From Trichomonas vaginalis G3 (Eukaryota; Parabasalia; Trichomonadida; Trichomonadidae), in NCBI RefSeq assembly GCF_026262505.1, contig NC_067205.1:17298001-17362000 (forward strand): a stretch of 64,000 nt of DNA. The letters run 5' to 3'. The position numbers and the translations under genes were made by a program. The notes beneath the pieces are model-generated. The model ran no database searches and had not been told where the DNA came from. It saw nothing but the letters and a program-made list of their open reading frames with translations. Shown piece after piece: positions 1 through 9,941 of the stretch (its first letter is position 1; the number at the start of each line of letters is the position of its first letter).

Positions 1-303
1 AATATTCATAGTCGTCTGCTTTCTTTGGTTCATAAGGTATAACAAGTTTGTATGCTTTGCCTTCTTTAAGGTTTGAGAACTTCTGTCAAAACTTTCTTTG
101 ACTGTTAACAAACCTTCTATGTCTAAGTCTTCAAATTTCGCACCATTTTTAGTCACAATAGCAAACTTAACTGGTTCGATGTTCCAAACTTTGTCAAATG
201 AAGACTTTTCAAAATGGTAGAAGTAAACATTCAAATATGTGAATGGGTCTAGTTCTTCTTTAAGTCCTGACATGTACTTGTTGACTGAGATGAATTTCGT
301 CAT
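1..303 (-). CDS. Unknown element 1 protein, partial at window edge
   Basis: An open frame begins at an ATG at 301-303 and starts MTKFISVNKYMSGLKEEL; it runs toward the window edge. It lies just after the helicase gene on the same strand, so it is probably part of the same element. Composition is mixed and soluble-looking with no membrane segment. No family is recognised. Confidence 0.4.
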   Translation of the reverse strand, partial: MTKFISVNKYMSGLKEELDPFTYLNVYFYHFEKSSFDKVWNIEPVKFAIVTKNGAKFEDLDIEGLLTVKESFDRSSQTLKKAKHTNLLYLMNQRKQTTMNI

Positions 304-340
304 CTTTTCTATCGGATAAAAAAAATATTTTTTTTAAAAT

Positions 341-1573
341 TTACTCAGAAAAATTTTTCTTTGTATATACACCATTCTGAACATCTAAAAGACTTTTGAC
401 ATTTGCCAAGAATGTTCGTTTAGACGCTGTCATATAACCATACTCTTGACAATACTGTTTATACGAATCGTACAATGACCTTTCATCTAAACACTCAAAG
501 TCAGTTTCATCTATGACACAGTTCATATACACTCTTGTTTGCTTCTAACAATGTTTGTCTCTCTTCGGTATGTGGAATTTGTCTTGGATTGAACTTTGAA
601 ATATCTAATGTCATAAAATATGAGAACAAGTGGTTGTAAAAGTCAGATGTTAAAGTTTCTGCTAAGTCGTCAAAATATTCTGTATCTTGCATATGAGCTT
701 CTGACGTTCTGACAACTACATATCTTCTGTCAGAACTTTCTAACTTCATCGGAACGGCGTTGTTTGAAACCATGATGAAATTTGCAACATTTTCACAACT
801 CTTTGGTCTCTATACTTTCTTTCAACAACTCCAACTTTGTCTGTTATAAGACTCTTCAAAGCATCTGAGTTAAAACCTTTGTTGTATCTATACTTTGAAG
901 TTCGTTACATACTATAAGTTTCATATTCTCTATTGAAGAGTTAAATTTACCGCAGATGTTTTCTAAGTTTGTCATATTCGGGTTCGAATAGCCCTCTAAC
1001 AGTTTGCACAAATATCTGTAAAGAAAGTGTTCTTACCTGTTCCTTGTTTCCAATTATGATGAGAGCAGTTTCATTTTTAGCACTTGGATGTTGTAAGATG
1101 TTTGCAAACCAACATAAGATATACTCATAGACTCTTTCGTTTCCATTGCATATAATTTCTTTGACATGGTCTAACCAAGCTTCTATAACATTTTCTTTCC
1201 ATTCTACTTGTTCATATTTATATCCAGTGAAGATAGAATAGAAGTTTGGAGAAGGTGTATAAAACTTTATACCACGAACTGAAAAATCTTCTAACTTTGA
1301 CAATAAGAATTCCAAGCATCTAACATCTTCATACCAACTTGTACGACTTTTATTTTCTTAAGTTTCTGTTTACATTCTTGTTCTGAAACTATTGTTGCTC
1401 TTGTTTGTTAAAGACTACATCCATTCTTTCATGACATAACATTCTGGGGCAGAGTCGACATAAATGACTAAACGTTTCAAATTCTCGACTGCTTTGTTAT
1501 AGTCTCTAAATGGACACATATTTCTGAACGCTTGGAAGTCATAAAAATCTGAAACGTCTATTCTGTACATTTT
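341..1573 (-). pseudogene. D5-like SF3 helicase of element 1 (broken)
   Basis: The translated pieces carry signatures of the viral/phage primase-helicase C-terminal region. There is a stretch reading YILCWFANILQHPSAKNE just before a beta strand ALIIIGNK, which is the usual lead-in to the Walker A loop of superfamily 3 helicases. Further on, MVSNNAVPMKLESSDRRY matches the sensor region of D5-type helicases, where an asparagine pair is followed by DRR. A final small domain resembles the winged helix at the end of D5 proteins. Known role of the family: DNA unwinding at replication forks of viruses and plasmids. The gene is broken in about three or four places. A D5-type helicase is typical of virophages and Polinton-like viruses rather than of PolB-encoding Polintons. 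Confidence 0.6.
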
Positions 1574-1602
1574 TTATATAAAAATAAAAAAAAATATTTT
1601 TT

Positions 1603-2408
1603 TTATTCTTGAGCTATTTGTTGTTCTTGACTTTGTTGTTGCATTTGTTGTTCTTGAGCTATTTGTTGTTGAAGTTGTTCTTGTAGTACAATACTTTCAC
1701 CAGTTGCATCTTCCAATTCGAAACTTTCTGCCGTCATTGACAAATACATAGGACATAAAAGTTTTACAGGAACAAAGTTTGCGTCAACTAAGGTTAAGTT
1801 TATGTTTGCTAAAGTGTTTGAGTTTACTAAAGCTGAAAACTCTGCATTCGAATGAACAATAGGCAAACCAGCAGAGAAAGTGTTGTTTATACGCATGAGT
1901 ATCTTTTGGTCATAGTAGTTTCTGTCGACATTCGAATAGCACTTTGAACCTAAGTTTGAAACAATATATAAAATAGGTGTGCTTAAAGTCAATGGAACAG
2001 ACATTCCTTGTATGACACCTTTTCCTGTTATAGGAAACTGTTGGTAGTAAAAACCAGATATAAGTTTTGTATTATAGCTCATATCGTTTATACTAAACTC
2101 AGTCGGACATCCAAACATAATGAAACCTGCTCTAGTTGCAGCACATGTTACATCCGTCCTTAAGTATTAAATAAGTCAACAAAACCTGTTGGTGGTATAT
2201 CTGAGTAAGTATCTTCAAAGAAGTATTTTTTACCATTCACAACAACAAGTCTTCTGGTGTCAAAAGAGCAAAACAGGCTTTAGTCGTCATCGTGTTTTAA
2301 GGTCAGTTTACAATATCGTCCTTGAGGACTTTGTAAGTTTGTTGTTATAGAATTATATGACTCAGGGTTTTTAGTCGTAATAGTATAAACCACTATGTCT
2401 TCTGCCAT
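1603..2408 (-). pseudogene. Minor-capsid-like protein of element 1 (broken)
   Basis: The longest open piece is 171 residues, begins MFGCPTEFSINDMSYNTKL and is rich in beta-forming stretches (PLTLSTPILYIVSNLG). It ends in a glutamine-rich tail of repeated QQQ and QEQ motifs. A shorter leading piece begins MAEDIVVYTITTKNPESYN. Size and position (between the CCG-motif protein and the replication gene, downstream of the capsid gene) resemble the minor-capsid-like genes at 29511 and 32522 in the second Polinton. The role as a penton-type or vertex protein is inference from size, beta character and neighbourhood. It is broken in about two places. Confidence 0.4.
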
Positions 2409-2412
2409 TTAC

Positions 2413-2990
2413 TTAGCAAACAAACTTTAATGAAATGTTGTGGTCGTCAAATATTTTTATGACGTCTGGGAAACTATATTTTAAGTTCAACGTTTCACCT
2501 CCTTTCATAACGTATATCTTGTCAATGACATTATATGAAACACCACAGCAAGCAATGTCGGGTTCTATTTCTTTGATGTTTATATCGTCTGCCTCTGTCA
2601 AAAGTTTCAATAGTTCTTTCAAAATTTCATGAGGTGCGATGAATATGAGTTCACTTTTACAGGGTTGTGCTCAACCAAGTTTAACATTATACCCAAAGCC
2701 TGACAAATCTTCTCCTGAGTTTTAAGTTTGTCTTTAAGTTGTTGGTAGTCGTTTCGAATATCTGCAACAGAACTTAAGTCTCTGCTAACTTCAGGTATGT
2801 TGGTTCTTTTACAGGAACTATTGTTATACCATCTTCGTCTTCGTATGGTTTCCCCACTTCAACATCTCTTTCTTTGACATTGACAACAACACTTTGACTG
2901 TTTGTTTGAGTTGGTGAATTTAACTTCACATCTGCCACCGCCATTAAACCTTTTGAAACACTTACGCTTCTATTTTTCGGAAATGACATT
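2413..2990 (-). pseudogene. Small CCG-motif protein of element 1 (broken)
   Basis: Two open pieces face the plus-strand gene at 3008. The C-terminal piece contains EPDIACCGVSYNVIDKIYVM and ends ISLKFVC; the N-terminal piece begins MSFPKNRSVSVSKGLMAVA. This matches the gene at 30580-31194 in the second Polinton, which has EIECCGQTPLFMKIGNIRI and ends LCLKYVLVN. In both elements the gene stands head-to-head with a plus-strand gene of similar size. Function is unknown; the conserved pairing suggests a shared promoter region. It is broken in about two places. Confidence 0.5.
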
Positions 2991-3007
2991 TTACTTAGAA
3001 TAAAAAG

Positions 3008-3325
3008 ATGGACGTATTTGAGTATCTCTTCGAATTGAAGCAGAACAAAGTTTACACACACAAACAATACAAGTTCATTGATAGAATAGTTCTTTATACA
3101 AACAATGGAAAATGTTATAGAATAGCAGTCTTTGCTGAACCAAAATATTTTCATAAAGCAAAGAAAGTTGGTATAACTGAAATGTGGTGAAAGTTCTTGA
3201 AGCAGACAAAAATATAACAACAAAACTGACCGATATTTCTAAAGGTAAGTTTATAATACAATTTTATGTCAAAACTGGCGTACTGTCAATATTTGACGGA
3301 GAGAAGTCAGTTCAAGAACAACTTA
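3008..3325 (+). pseudogene. Divergent partner gene of element 1, unknown (broken)
   Basis: Begins MDVFEYLFELKQNKVYTHKQ right after an A/T-rich start region shared with the minus-strand gene at 2990. It occupies the same head-to-head slot as the gene at 31220-31621 in the second Polinton, which begins MYEMNNILDKGLNVKL. The two are alike in size and layout, though sequence similarity by eye is weak. The product would be a small soluble protein of about 100 residues. No known domain is visible. Confidence 0.4.
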
Positions 3326-4940
3326 CTGACCTGCTGCCAAAATCTGCTCGATGGAAGCTGTCGTTATGCCAATCTGAGGAGCCCCAGCAGGTTTCATCGA
3401 ACGAATCTTCAAAAGAGCATCTTCCGTGAAAAGTGCTATTGGTTTTGTAAACTTCTTTGCTCTCAGTTCATCTGGACCGTCTCTGTCACCAGTATATTGT
3501 ATTTGAACTGTACCAACAGTTGAAATACCACCCATAAAGTCTTCTGAGTCAGCAAATGGAATGCCAAGCCAAAAGTTTGAACGGTCTCCATTTGTATATT
3601 GAGTTTTTTGACCTCCTGTATGGGTCCATACTTTCACATATGGCATAATAGAACTTTGCATTTCAGGGTTAATGGTTGTTGTGAAGTTGTTGTTAAAGTT
3701 CATAGCATCTAATGTCAAGTTGTATGACCTCATATCCTCAACTGTGGAATATTCTTCTCTTGGATAGTATTTGCCATCTATGTTTATATGATATTTAATA
3801 CCAGGGTTGTAGAAACAAGAATAGTCATTTATAGTTCGTCTGAACAGTACAAACATAGTATCTGCATGTTTCATTGCAGTTGTTAAGGCAATATCTGTTC
3901 TTGCACCTGGGTCAGCACTTTGGTTTCCAACTTCACCTGCAAAGTCTTTGACAGATATTTGGTGTATAGGGAACATAAGTGGAACTGCAATATATTTGGC
4001 AGCTAAAGCATTTGAAATATCTGGGTCCAACATATAGACTGCAAGTCTGCTTTCTATTCTCTTGCATTCAAACTTTTCGCATGTGAACTTAACTGGGTCC
4101 CAAGCAGTTCCAGCAGCATTGAAGTAGTAGTTTACTTCAGTGTTGAGGTTTGAGAAACCAAAGTCTAAGTCAACTTTGTCTTTGCAAAAGTCGGCGAATG
4201 ACATTTTATTTGTTCCCACTACTTCTGTAAGAGTGAATGGGTCTTGTGTTGGTGCAATGACTAAGTTATTTTTGCTTGGAGTAAGTTCGATAGAAATTTT
4301 TCCTGCCCAGTTTGGCAAGTATCTTAAAACCTGAAGATGAGGAAAGATGACAAAGGAACTCTAAGTTTCAGTTTTACTTTAGTGACAGCATTTCCATCTG
4401 AACCAGAAAGGTTAACATAAACTCCTGGAACGTTAGGGTCAAGTCTTCTTATTTTCTCAATAGTTGCATACTGGTCTGTTTGTTCTCTAGCTTGTGGTTG
4501 TACTGAGTTTCTCAAAGCGAACCATTCATAGTTTGCCCATGTTACTGTTTGAACTAAGTCAGAGTTAGAATATATCTTATATCCCATGAAAACTTCTGGA
4601 GCATATTGGTATCCGACATAGAAAATTCCATTGCAACCTTTCTTGTCAGACAACTTGGCAGAAGGTTTTATTTCAATGTCTTGTTCCACGTATAAGAAAG
4701 AGTTGTCAATAGAAATTATATGAAACCTGTCGCAAGCAATATCTACTGTTGTTGAAGAACCTTCTCCAAACTCACCTACGTTTCCATAAGACAGCAGTTG
4801 TATATTCGTAAGTTCCAGGAACTATTTCTGACCTTCTAATGGCATTGTCGCATTCGTTATACCATTCGGAAACATTTCCATTCATAGCATCCAAAACTGT
4901 TGGCGTTATATTCTGAGCGGCGTACATTTCATATGGGTAA
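3323..4940 (-). pseudogene. Major capsid protein of element 1 (double jelly-roll type, broken)
   Basis: The main open piece (331 residues) begins near MPNWAGKISIELTPSKNN and holds many beta-strand-like segments with aromatic and asparagine-rich loops. A second piece of 121 residues contains KLKLRVPLSSF. Both parallel the intact capsid protein at 14970-16544, which has KLRLRIPVRRFLPLEAIRF followed by FAGNIQLKVKF. That shared order, overall length of about 520 residues and gene context support a Polinton double jelly-roll major capsid protein, which forms the trimeric hexon-like capsomer of icosahedral particles. It is broken in about three places. Confidence 0.75.
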
Positions 4941-4966
4941 AAATATAGAATAGTTGGGTTTATATG

Positions 4967-6007
4967 TCATAATAGAACCCACTCCGACCAAGCTTTATCT
5001 TTCTTCCTGACTGAGTTTTTAACTCTTCTTTTTCCTTCATTGCCACTACTTTCACTTTGTTCTTCACTACTTTCACTTTGTTCTACTCTTCTTCTTTGGT
5101 GTCGCTTTGGTAACTTGCCCTCTGCTTCAAGTTGTTGCATCTTTGCCTCATGTTCATCTAGTATGTTGCAAATTTTCCATGCCCTTTTTGCCTTTTGGCT
5201 CTGGTCGCCCATCTCAGGTAACCTATATCCTAGAAAGAGTTTGTCATAGTTTGTATTTGAGTCGTCGCTTATTGTTTGCATGACTCTTTCCTGAGTTTCC
5301 GGTTCAAGCTCTTCAAACAGTGCCTGTCCATATGGAATAAGCTCGTTTCCAAATATATGTTTTTGTAGCCATTCTGGTTTTCTTTCCATGTTACCAACTA
5401 TATCTTTTGTGAATGGGAAAGCTTTTACCCAATCTTTCAGTCTTGCGTCGTTTATTTCTGTAGTTGGTTTTATTTTGTCAAGGAACATGTTTTTCAATAC
5501 TAACATTTCATTTGGTACTGTCCATTTGAGTTTTCTTAAATATTCATCCCTTCTCGGTTCATTGTCTGCAAAGTAAGTTTTTATGACATTTTGTAAACTT
5601 TCGTTTGCAAGGTCATGTACAATAGGTTCTCTTCCTTCTCCCTCCCTAACTTTCTTTCTAAACTCTTCACCAAATATACCATCTCTATGGTTCTGTGTAG
5701 TTCTTTGAGATAAATGTTCTAGAACGTCAGGTGTTATATTTTCAGCCATGTTCATTTCATACTGGTCCAAAATATCTGCATCTTTCATATCTTTCAATGG
5801 CATTAAAGCCGCGCTTAAAATACCAGCTATATCTCGTTCACCATTCAATTCCATTGCGTCTACAACTTCTTGGAATTGTGGTTGTAAGTTTATGAACCAC
5901 CTATCCGGGTTAGCTTTATGACCCCATCTCATTGTAGTTCCATCGTCTGCAGAAACAAAAGTAGGTTTGTTTCCATCTTGGTTAGGTTCTGAATGAACTT
6001 TAAACAA
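4967..6007 (-). CDS. Charged structural-type protein of element 1
   Basis: An open frame of 346 residues immediately before the capsid gene on the same strand. It begins MFKVHSEPNQDGNKPTF, is mostly helical and charged, and ends in a low-complexity tail with EQSESSEEQSESSGNEG followed by a basic segment RRVKNSVRKKDK. No membrane segment or catalytic motif is seen. Its place between the capsid gene and the Q/P-rich gene suggests a virion-internal or scaffold-like role, but this is inference from position only. I do not recognise the family. Confidence 0.55.
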   Translation of the reverse strand: MFKVHSEPNQDGNKPTFVSADDGTTMRWGHKANPDRWFINLQPQFQEVVDAMELNGERDIAGILSAALMPLKDMKDADILDQYEMNMAENITPDVLEHLSQRTTQNHRDGIFGEEFRKKVREGEGREPIVHDLANESLQNVIKTYFADNEPRRDEYLRKLKWTVPNEMLVLKNMFLDKIKPTTEINDARLKDWVKAFPFTKDIVGNMERKPEWLQKHIFGNELIPYGQALFEELEPETQERVMQTISDDSNTNYDKLFLGYRLPEMGDQSQKAKRAWKICNILDEHEAKMQQLEAEGKLPKRHQRRRVEQSESSEEQSESSGNEGKRRVKNSVRKKDKAWSEWVLL

Positions 6008-6036
6008 TGTTTCATTTCTATATGTTTTGTTGAAAT

Positions 6037-7520
6037 TTAACCTTTTTTTTCACCGAGTTCATCCGAAGATTGAACGTTAAATGCTCGTAAGTAAAAAGGG
6101 TTGTTGTATTTGTGTACATTTTCTTTCAGTACTTCCATTCTATGCTGAATATTTTCATCTGATGTTGGAGTCTTTTGTATGTCGGCAAACATTTTTCGAT
6201 ATTCTTCTACTATGTCAGCCGAATTTTTTTTAGACTCTTGGAAATATTCCATATTCTCCGCATACTCTTGTTGAGGGTCAAGATTTTTCGGCTGTTCCAA
6301 ATCTTCATCTAGTTCTGTGAAGTTAGTTTCCAAAGGAGGGACTTGTTCGTTTCCTTCAGGCTCTTCTAGCTGTTGTTGCTGAACTATTTCTTCCATGTCT
6401 GGTTGTATCTGAACTTCTTCCTGTGGAGTTTCTTGTACCTCATCTGCTGGCATTTCATATATTCCGAGACCGTTTTCAACAATTTCCCTTTCTAAGTCAT
6501 CCGGACTCATAAACCTTTCTTCTTTCGTTCCGTCTCTATTTTTTACGCGTTTCATGAAGAGAGTTAAATTGTCATTTAGCTCTGACATCAAATATCTCGG
6601 AGTAAATTCGTTCATGTCATTTGGATGATATGCTATTAAATCATATCCCTTAGCGAGCTTGTATTTTCCAGGTTTGAAATTATATCCCCTTTGGTGCAGA
6701 GCCATAAAGCTAAATAGGTTCGGGTCAGTATTTCCATCCTTGAACTTTCTAATAGCTTCTTTATATCTGTCACTAAAGTCAATACTATCTGGGTAACCAT
6801 AGTCTTCTTTAAGCATTTTTAAGAATTCTTGGTTTCCTTGTTCTCTACTTCTTTTATGTCCTTGCTCTGGTTGTGGAGGTGGTTGTTGTGCAGGGTTTTG
6901 AACTGTTGGTTGTGGAGGTGGTTGTTGTGCAGGGTTTTGAACTGTTGGTTGTGGAGGTGGTTGTTGTGCAGGGTTTTGAACTGTTGGTTGTTGTGTTGGT
7001 TTTGGTGCATGCCTGTGTCTATGTCCATGTGACGATGTAAATGTGTTAGGTAGTCCTGGTGCAGGTGCTTCTCTTGGAGGGTTTGGTGGTATATAAGTTC
7101 CACCAGCTGGCACATATGTTCCATCTGCAGCGTAATGTCCTACCTGACTTTTCGTTCTTAAGAAAGCATTTACTAGGTCTGTTTTGGTCTGTTGTAACTC
7201 TTTTTCTTGACTTTCCACAACAGTTGCTCTAACGGCGTCATAGGCACTTTGAACTGCCTGTCTCGTTGCTGCATCTGTTATTTTCGTCATATTTTGTGCT
7301 ACTTCTCTTAACTCTTTGTCGAAACCTTCAGACTTCAGTTTCTTTCCAGATGAGAAGTCGTTCACTTGTTTCACCTTACTATGAAGAGCTTCGAAGGCGT
7401 TCTTAAAGTCAGCATTTGTTAAAGCTTCATTTGAACTGTCTTCATCCGCTTGTATTTTTGTCCTTATTGACCCTATAAGCTGGGCTGCTTTAGCGTTGGC
7501 TTGGGCATCTAACCAGTCAT
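6037..7520 (-). CDS. Q/P-rich structural-type protein of element 1
   Basis: Open from about 7515 to 6037. An ATG-independent start is listed by some callers at 7374 (GTG), but the frame stays open further upstream. The protein has a helical N-terminal part (KADFKNAFEALHSK region), then a low-complexity centre made of three perfect 13-residue repeats of the form QNPAQQPPPQPTV (39 bp DNA unit, about 6868-7000), then a longer charged C-terminal part ending GEKKG. The repeat arm may be a flexible linker. Large low-complexity proteins next to capsid genes are common in Polinton relatives; the specific role is unknown. It follows the gene at 7530 closely on the same strand. Confidence 0.5.
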
Positions 7521-7529
7521 TGTTAGCTT

Positions 7530-8264
7530 TTATATATTTGCGCTTTTCATTGCCTTTTGCATGGCTGCGTCGTTATTTTTACTTTCTTGTGCTAAGTTTT
7601 CATACTGTACGGTTTGGTTTTGCAACTGTAAAAGTTTTTCTGCCTTTACATTTGCTTCAACTTCTTTTTTATACTCATCGCTATCCATATATGTCTTCAG
7701 GGCTTTTTGTTTTATCTCTTCATCTTTCAGTACTTTATATCGAGTAGTATGGTTTTTCAAATTTATGACATCTTGTTCCATTTTTGCTACTTCTGCTGCT
7801 TTTTCTGACACTTTTTTTGCATATTCCTCTGTACTTAGTTCTTTCAGTTGTTCTTCTTTCTTCTTTTTCTCTACGTTTAACTCATTGAGTTTCTTTGTGT
7901 GTCTGTCATATTCTAGTTTCTTTTCGTTTTCACCTATTTGTTTCTGTATGTCTATGTTTGACTTTTTGACATCTGATATTTGATTTTTGAGTGAACTCAA
8001 ATTCATTTGACTTTGAGGGTTATAAGCTGTTCCGTCTGCAGCTCCACCATAGCCTGCCATTTTCGCTAAAAGTGCCGCTCTTAAACCTCCACTCTGTGCA
8101 CCAACAACTCGGTTTAAAAGCATAGGATTGCTTGACATTTGTTGCAACATAGTGGGGTCATTCAGCATTTGTTGTTGCAACTGTTGTTGTGGTGTCAGTC
8201 TTACTATTGGATGTTTCAATGCTCTCTTCCTCTTACGTATATTCTTACGTAGCTTACGTGGCAT
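7530..8264 (-). CDS. Basic, coiled-coil protein of element 1
   Basis: An open frame of 244 residues. The N-terminus is strongly basic (MPRKLRKNIRKRKRALKHP), as in DNA-binding or core proteins. A short glutamine-rich segment follows, then a glycine-rich hydrophobic patch (GGLRAALLAKMAGYGGAA) and a long coiled coil with repeated EKKKKEEQLKEL-type heptads. The start is well supported: a host-type initiator box TCACTTA lies at 8267-8273 on the minus strand, 7 nt before the ATG, so this is probably the first transcribed gene at this end. The palindromic half-site array at 8329-8377 lies about 65 bp upstream. The function is unknown; a core or scaffold protein is plausible. Confidence 0.55.
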   Translation of the reverse strand: MPRKLRKNIRKRKRALKHPIVRLTPQQQLQQQMLNDPTMLQQMSSNPMLLNRVVGAQSGGLRAALLAKMAGYGGAADGTAYNPQSQMNLSSLKNQISDVKKSNIDIQKQIGENEKKLEYDRHTKKLNELNVEKKKKEEQLKELSTEEYAKKVSEKAAEVAKMEQDVINLKNHTTRYKVLKDEEIKQKALKTYMDSDEYKKEVEANVKAEKLLQLQNQTVQYENLAQESKNNDAAMQKAMKSANI

Positions 8265-8266
8265 TT

Positions 8267-8273
8267 TAAGTGA
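8267..8273 (-). promoter_or_regulatory. Initiator box TCACTTA
   Basis: TCACTTA on the minus strand, with its A 7 nt before the ATG of the gene at 8264. It matches the trichomonad initiator pattern TCA followed by a pyrimidine and T/A-rich bases, placed within about 20 nt of the start codon. It implies that element genes use host transcription signals. Confidence 0.6.
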
Positions 8274-8328
8274 AGTTAAAAAGAGGCTTTTGACAGATGG
8301 AACACATACTTTTTCAGTAAGGACATGT

Positions 8329-8377
8329 GGGGTGAGAAAAGAGGTGAGAAAACAGGTGAGATCTCACCTCTTCACCT
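8329..8377. promoter_or_regulatory. Half-site array with palindrome AGGTGAGATCTCACCT
   Basis: GGTGAG half-sites recur at about 12 bp spacing (near 8331, 8343 and 8355), separated by AAAA or AAAACA. They end in a perfect 16 bp palindrome AGGTGAGATCTCACCT at 8354-8369, followed by inverted TTCACC. The same palindrome and spacing occur at 24463-24522 in the second Polinton. It sits upstream of the gene at 8264. It could be an operator for a dimeric regulator or a site for DNA replication or packaging. Confidence 0.55.
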
Positions 8378-8473
8378 AAAATATATTTTTATTGAATTCT
8401 GTATAAAATTCTGAGTAAAATGACAGATGTTTATATGACACTTTCTCCGGTTTATAGGACCTCTCTCATCTTC

Positions 8474-8527
8474 GGGGCTAGAGGGCACGAAGTGCCTGGA
8501 AGCCCCAATGCCTTTTTTTTTTTTTTC
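8474..8527. terminator. GC-rich double stem followed by T-run
   Basis: An outer stem GGGGCT...AGCCCC (8474-8479 with 8501-8506) encloses a tight hairpin GGCAC-GAA-GTGCC (8484-8496), followed by a run of T residues (about 8513-8526). The hairpin uses the same three-base loop style as the mini-hairpins of the second Polinton. A bacterial-type terminator is not expected in a protist, so it is labelled by shape only; it may instead mark the end of element 1. Confidence 0.35.
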
Positions 8528-8627
8528 ATTTCTTGATAGAGCACGTTTTTAAATATTAATTAAAGTAAATGTATATTTTGTAAAGATTCTTTTTAATAAA
8601 AAAATAAAATTTTGAAGAAGAACACAA

Positions 8628-9410
8628 AATCTTCTGAAAAATAATATCACATAAACTCATATTATTTTCTAATATATAACTATTTTATATAAAAATCAAA
8701 TTCAATGATCTTAAAAGCGAAGGATAAACCTCAAAATTTACGAATATAATGAGTGGGAATATAATGCTTATCTATCATAAAACCATATGAAATATCAATT
8801 TTTGCTTTACGCCTAATTTTTGACGACAATTAGCAAAACACTTAAAGATATGAGCTCTCAATTTTCGACCCCCAATATACGTTTATTTTAGTTTCGGCAT
8901 ATTAACATGAAGCACGAGCCAAACCCTTAAAGACGTGTCCTCTAGTTTTGCCAACTCTTTCATATATTGTAACTATTTTCAGGAAAAAACGCAAATTCAA
9001 AATTAGAAATTCACATTTAATCGAGTATAGTATTAAATTACTATCTTTCGTACACGGACCAAGCAACAACTCAAGGTGCATGCTCATTACAGACAAAATC
9101 CCCTCTAGTGCACTTAAATTGGGTGAGTTAGCACCAAACAAGCCATAAGTTAAAGATCTGAACTTGCTCCAGACAATGTATCACTTTAGTTATGAATGCA
9201 CCAGAAATCCGTCCCAAACTCATACATTTCTACGCTAATCACGATAATAAATATACTATTTTGTACTTTTTACAATAAATCTCTCTTTGTTACACTACAA
9301 AATCAATGTGCATTTCGTTGCACCAGTTTTGAATCTTGTTAAATAATGATTTTTGTTACTTTCATGATACAGTCCCATTTAGTAAACGGATTATTTACAA
9401 AATAAAAATA
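8628..9410 (+). repeat. Left inverted repeat of the composite element
   Basis: The left arm begins AAATCTTCTGAAAAATA and runs to about TAAACGGATTATTTACAAAA. Its reverse complement is found from 41769 down to about 39315, very close in the outer 200 bp and perhaps 75-80% alike by eye further in. It holds no gene; the short open frames here are chance. The uninterrupted copy shows where the IS481-like transposon entered the other arm (equivalent to about 8830). Confidence 0.7.
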
Positions 9411-9941
9411 AAAAATATATTTTTTATTTACGATTTTTTATATTTGGATTTTTAAGGCATAATTTAGAAAATATTAATAATTTAATCGATTTGATATTAA
9501 GAAAGACATTTAAAATTCATAAAAGATCCAGATAATTTCATATCCAAAGTTATTAATATTTGAAGATTTGAGGAAAGAAAAGGAGAAATATTGCATATGA
9601 AATGTTTTCAAAAAATACATCAGAAATTGTAAAAGAATTTTAATAATTAATAAGATTTGGATGGGTTAAAATTTGTGATGAAACCACCCGATGCTAACTC
9701 ACGCCACACATAGACAGAAGCAGTCTATCACGTAACCACCCGATGCTAACTCACGCCACACATACACAGAAGCATTCTATCACGAATCCACCCAATTTGA
9801 CATTAATATTCATAAATATATTTATCAAACTTATATGCACCCAACGAATTTTCAAATTCCTATCAACCACTTCTTTATTTGTATATTTTACAATTCTTTT
9901 ATATACAAATTTAATACAAAGTTTTTATTCACTCATCATCT
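9411..9941. other. Intergenic, very AT-rich
   Basis: Between the left inverted repeat and the 3' end of the transposase gene. It contains T/A-rich stretches and, at 9682-9800, a short tandem repeat listed separately. No gene is seen. Confidence 0.5.
9682..9800 (+). repeat. 52 bp tandem repeat, about 2.2 copies
   Basis: Two nearly identical 52 bp units begin AACCACCCGATGCTAACTCA and differ at two positions; a third partial unit begins ATCCACCCAA. The repeat is GC-richer than its surroundings and lies about 140 bp downstream of the transposase stop codon. Confidence 0.8.

Larger units (their letters stand above)
1..8527 (-). mobile_element. Polinton-like element 1 (partial, broken)
   Basis: A run of mostly minus-strand genes of capsid-bearing element type: a D5-like helicase, minor-capsid-like proteins, a double-jelly-roll-type major capsid protein and several structural-type proteins. 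Several genes have counterparts in the Polinton at 12626-35672, including the capsid protein and the small CCG-motif protein next to an oppositely directed gene. The element runs off the left edge, so its other end and any integrase, ATPase or polymerase are not visible. The inner limit is set loosely at the T-run after the hairpin near 8.5 kb; no terminal inverted repeat was recognised there. The copy is broken, with roughly ten breaks over the visible part, and so is an old or inactive copy. Confidence 0.75.

Noticed and set aside
6819-7124. Histidine- and tryptophan-rich frames over the 39 bp repeat
   Set aside because: They are shadows of the Q/P repeat of the gene at 6037-7520 read in other frames.
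8474-8527. True bacterial-type terminator
   Set aside because: Hairpin plus T-run has the shape, but the context is eukaryotic; kept only as a shape-based feature with low confidence.
8902-9148. Overlapping short frames on both strands
   Set aside because: They lie in the inverted repeat, and the second copy at 39.5-39.9 kb does not keep them open.
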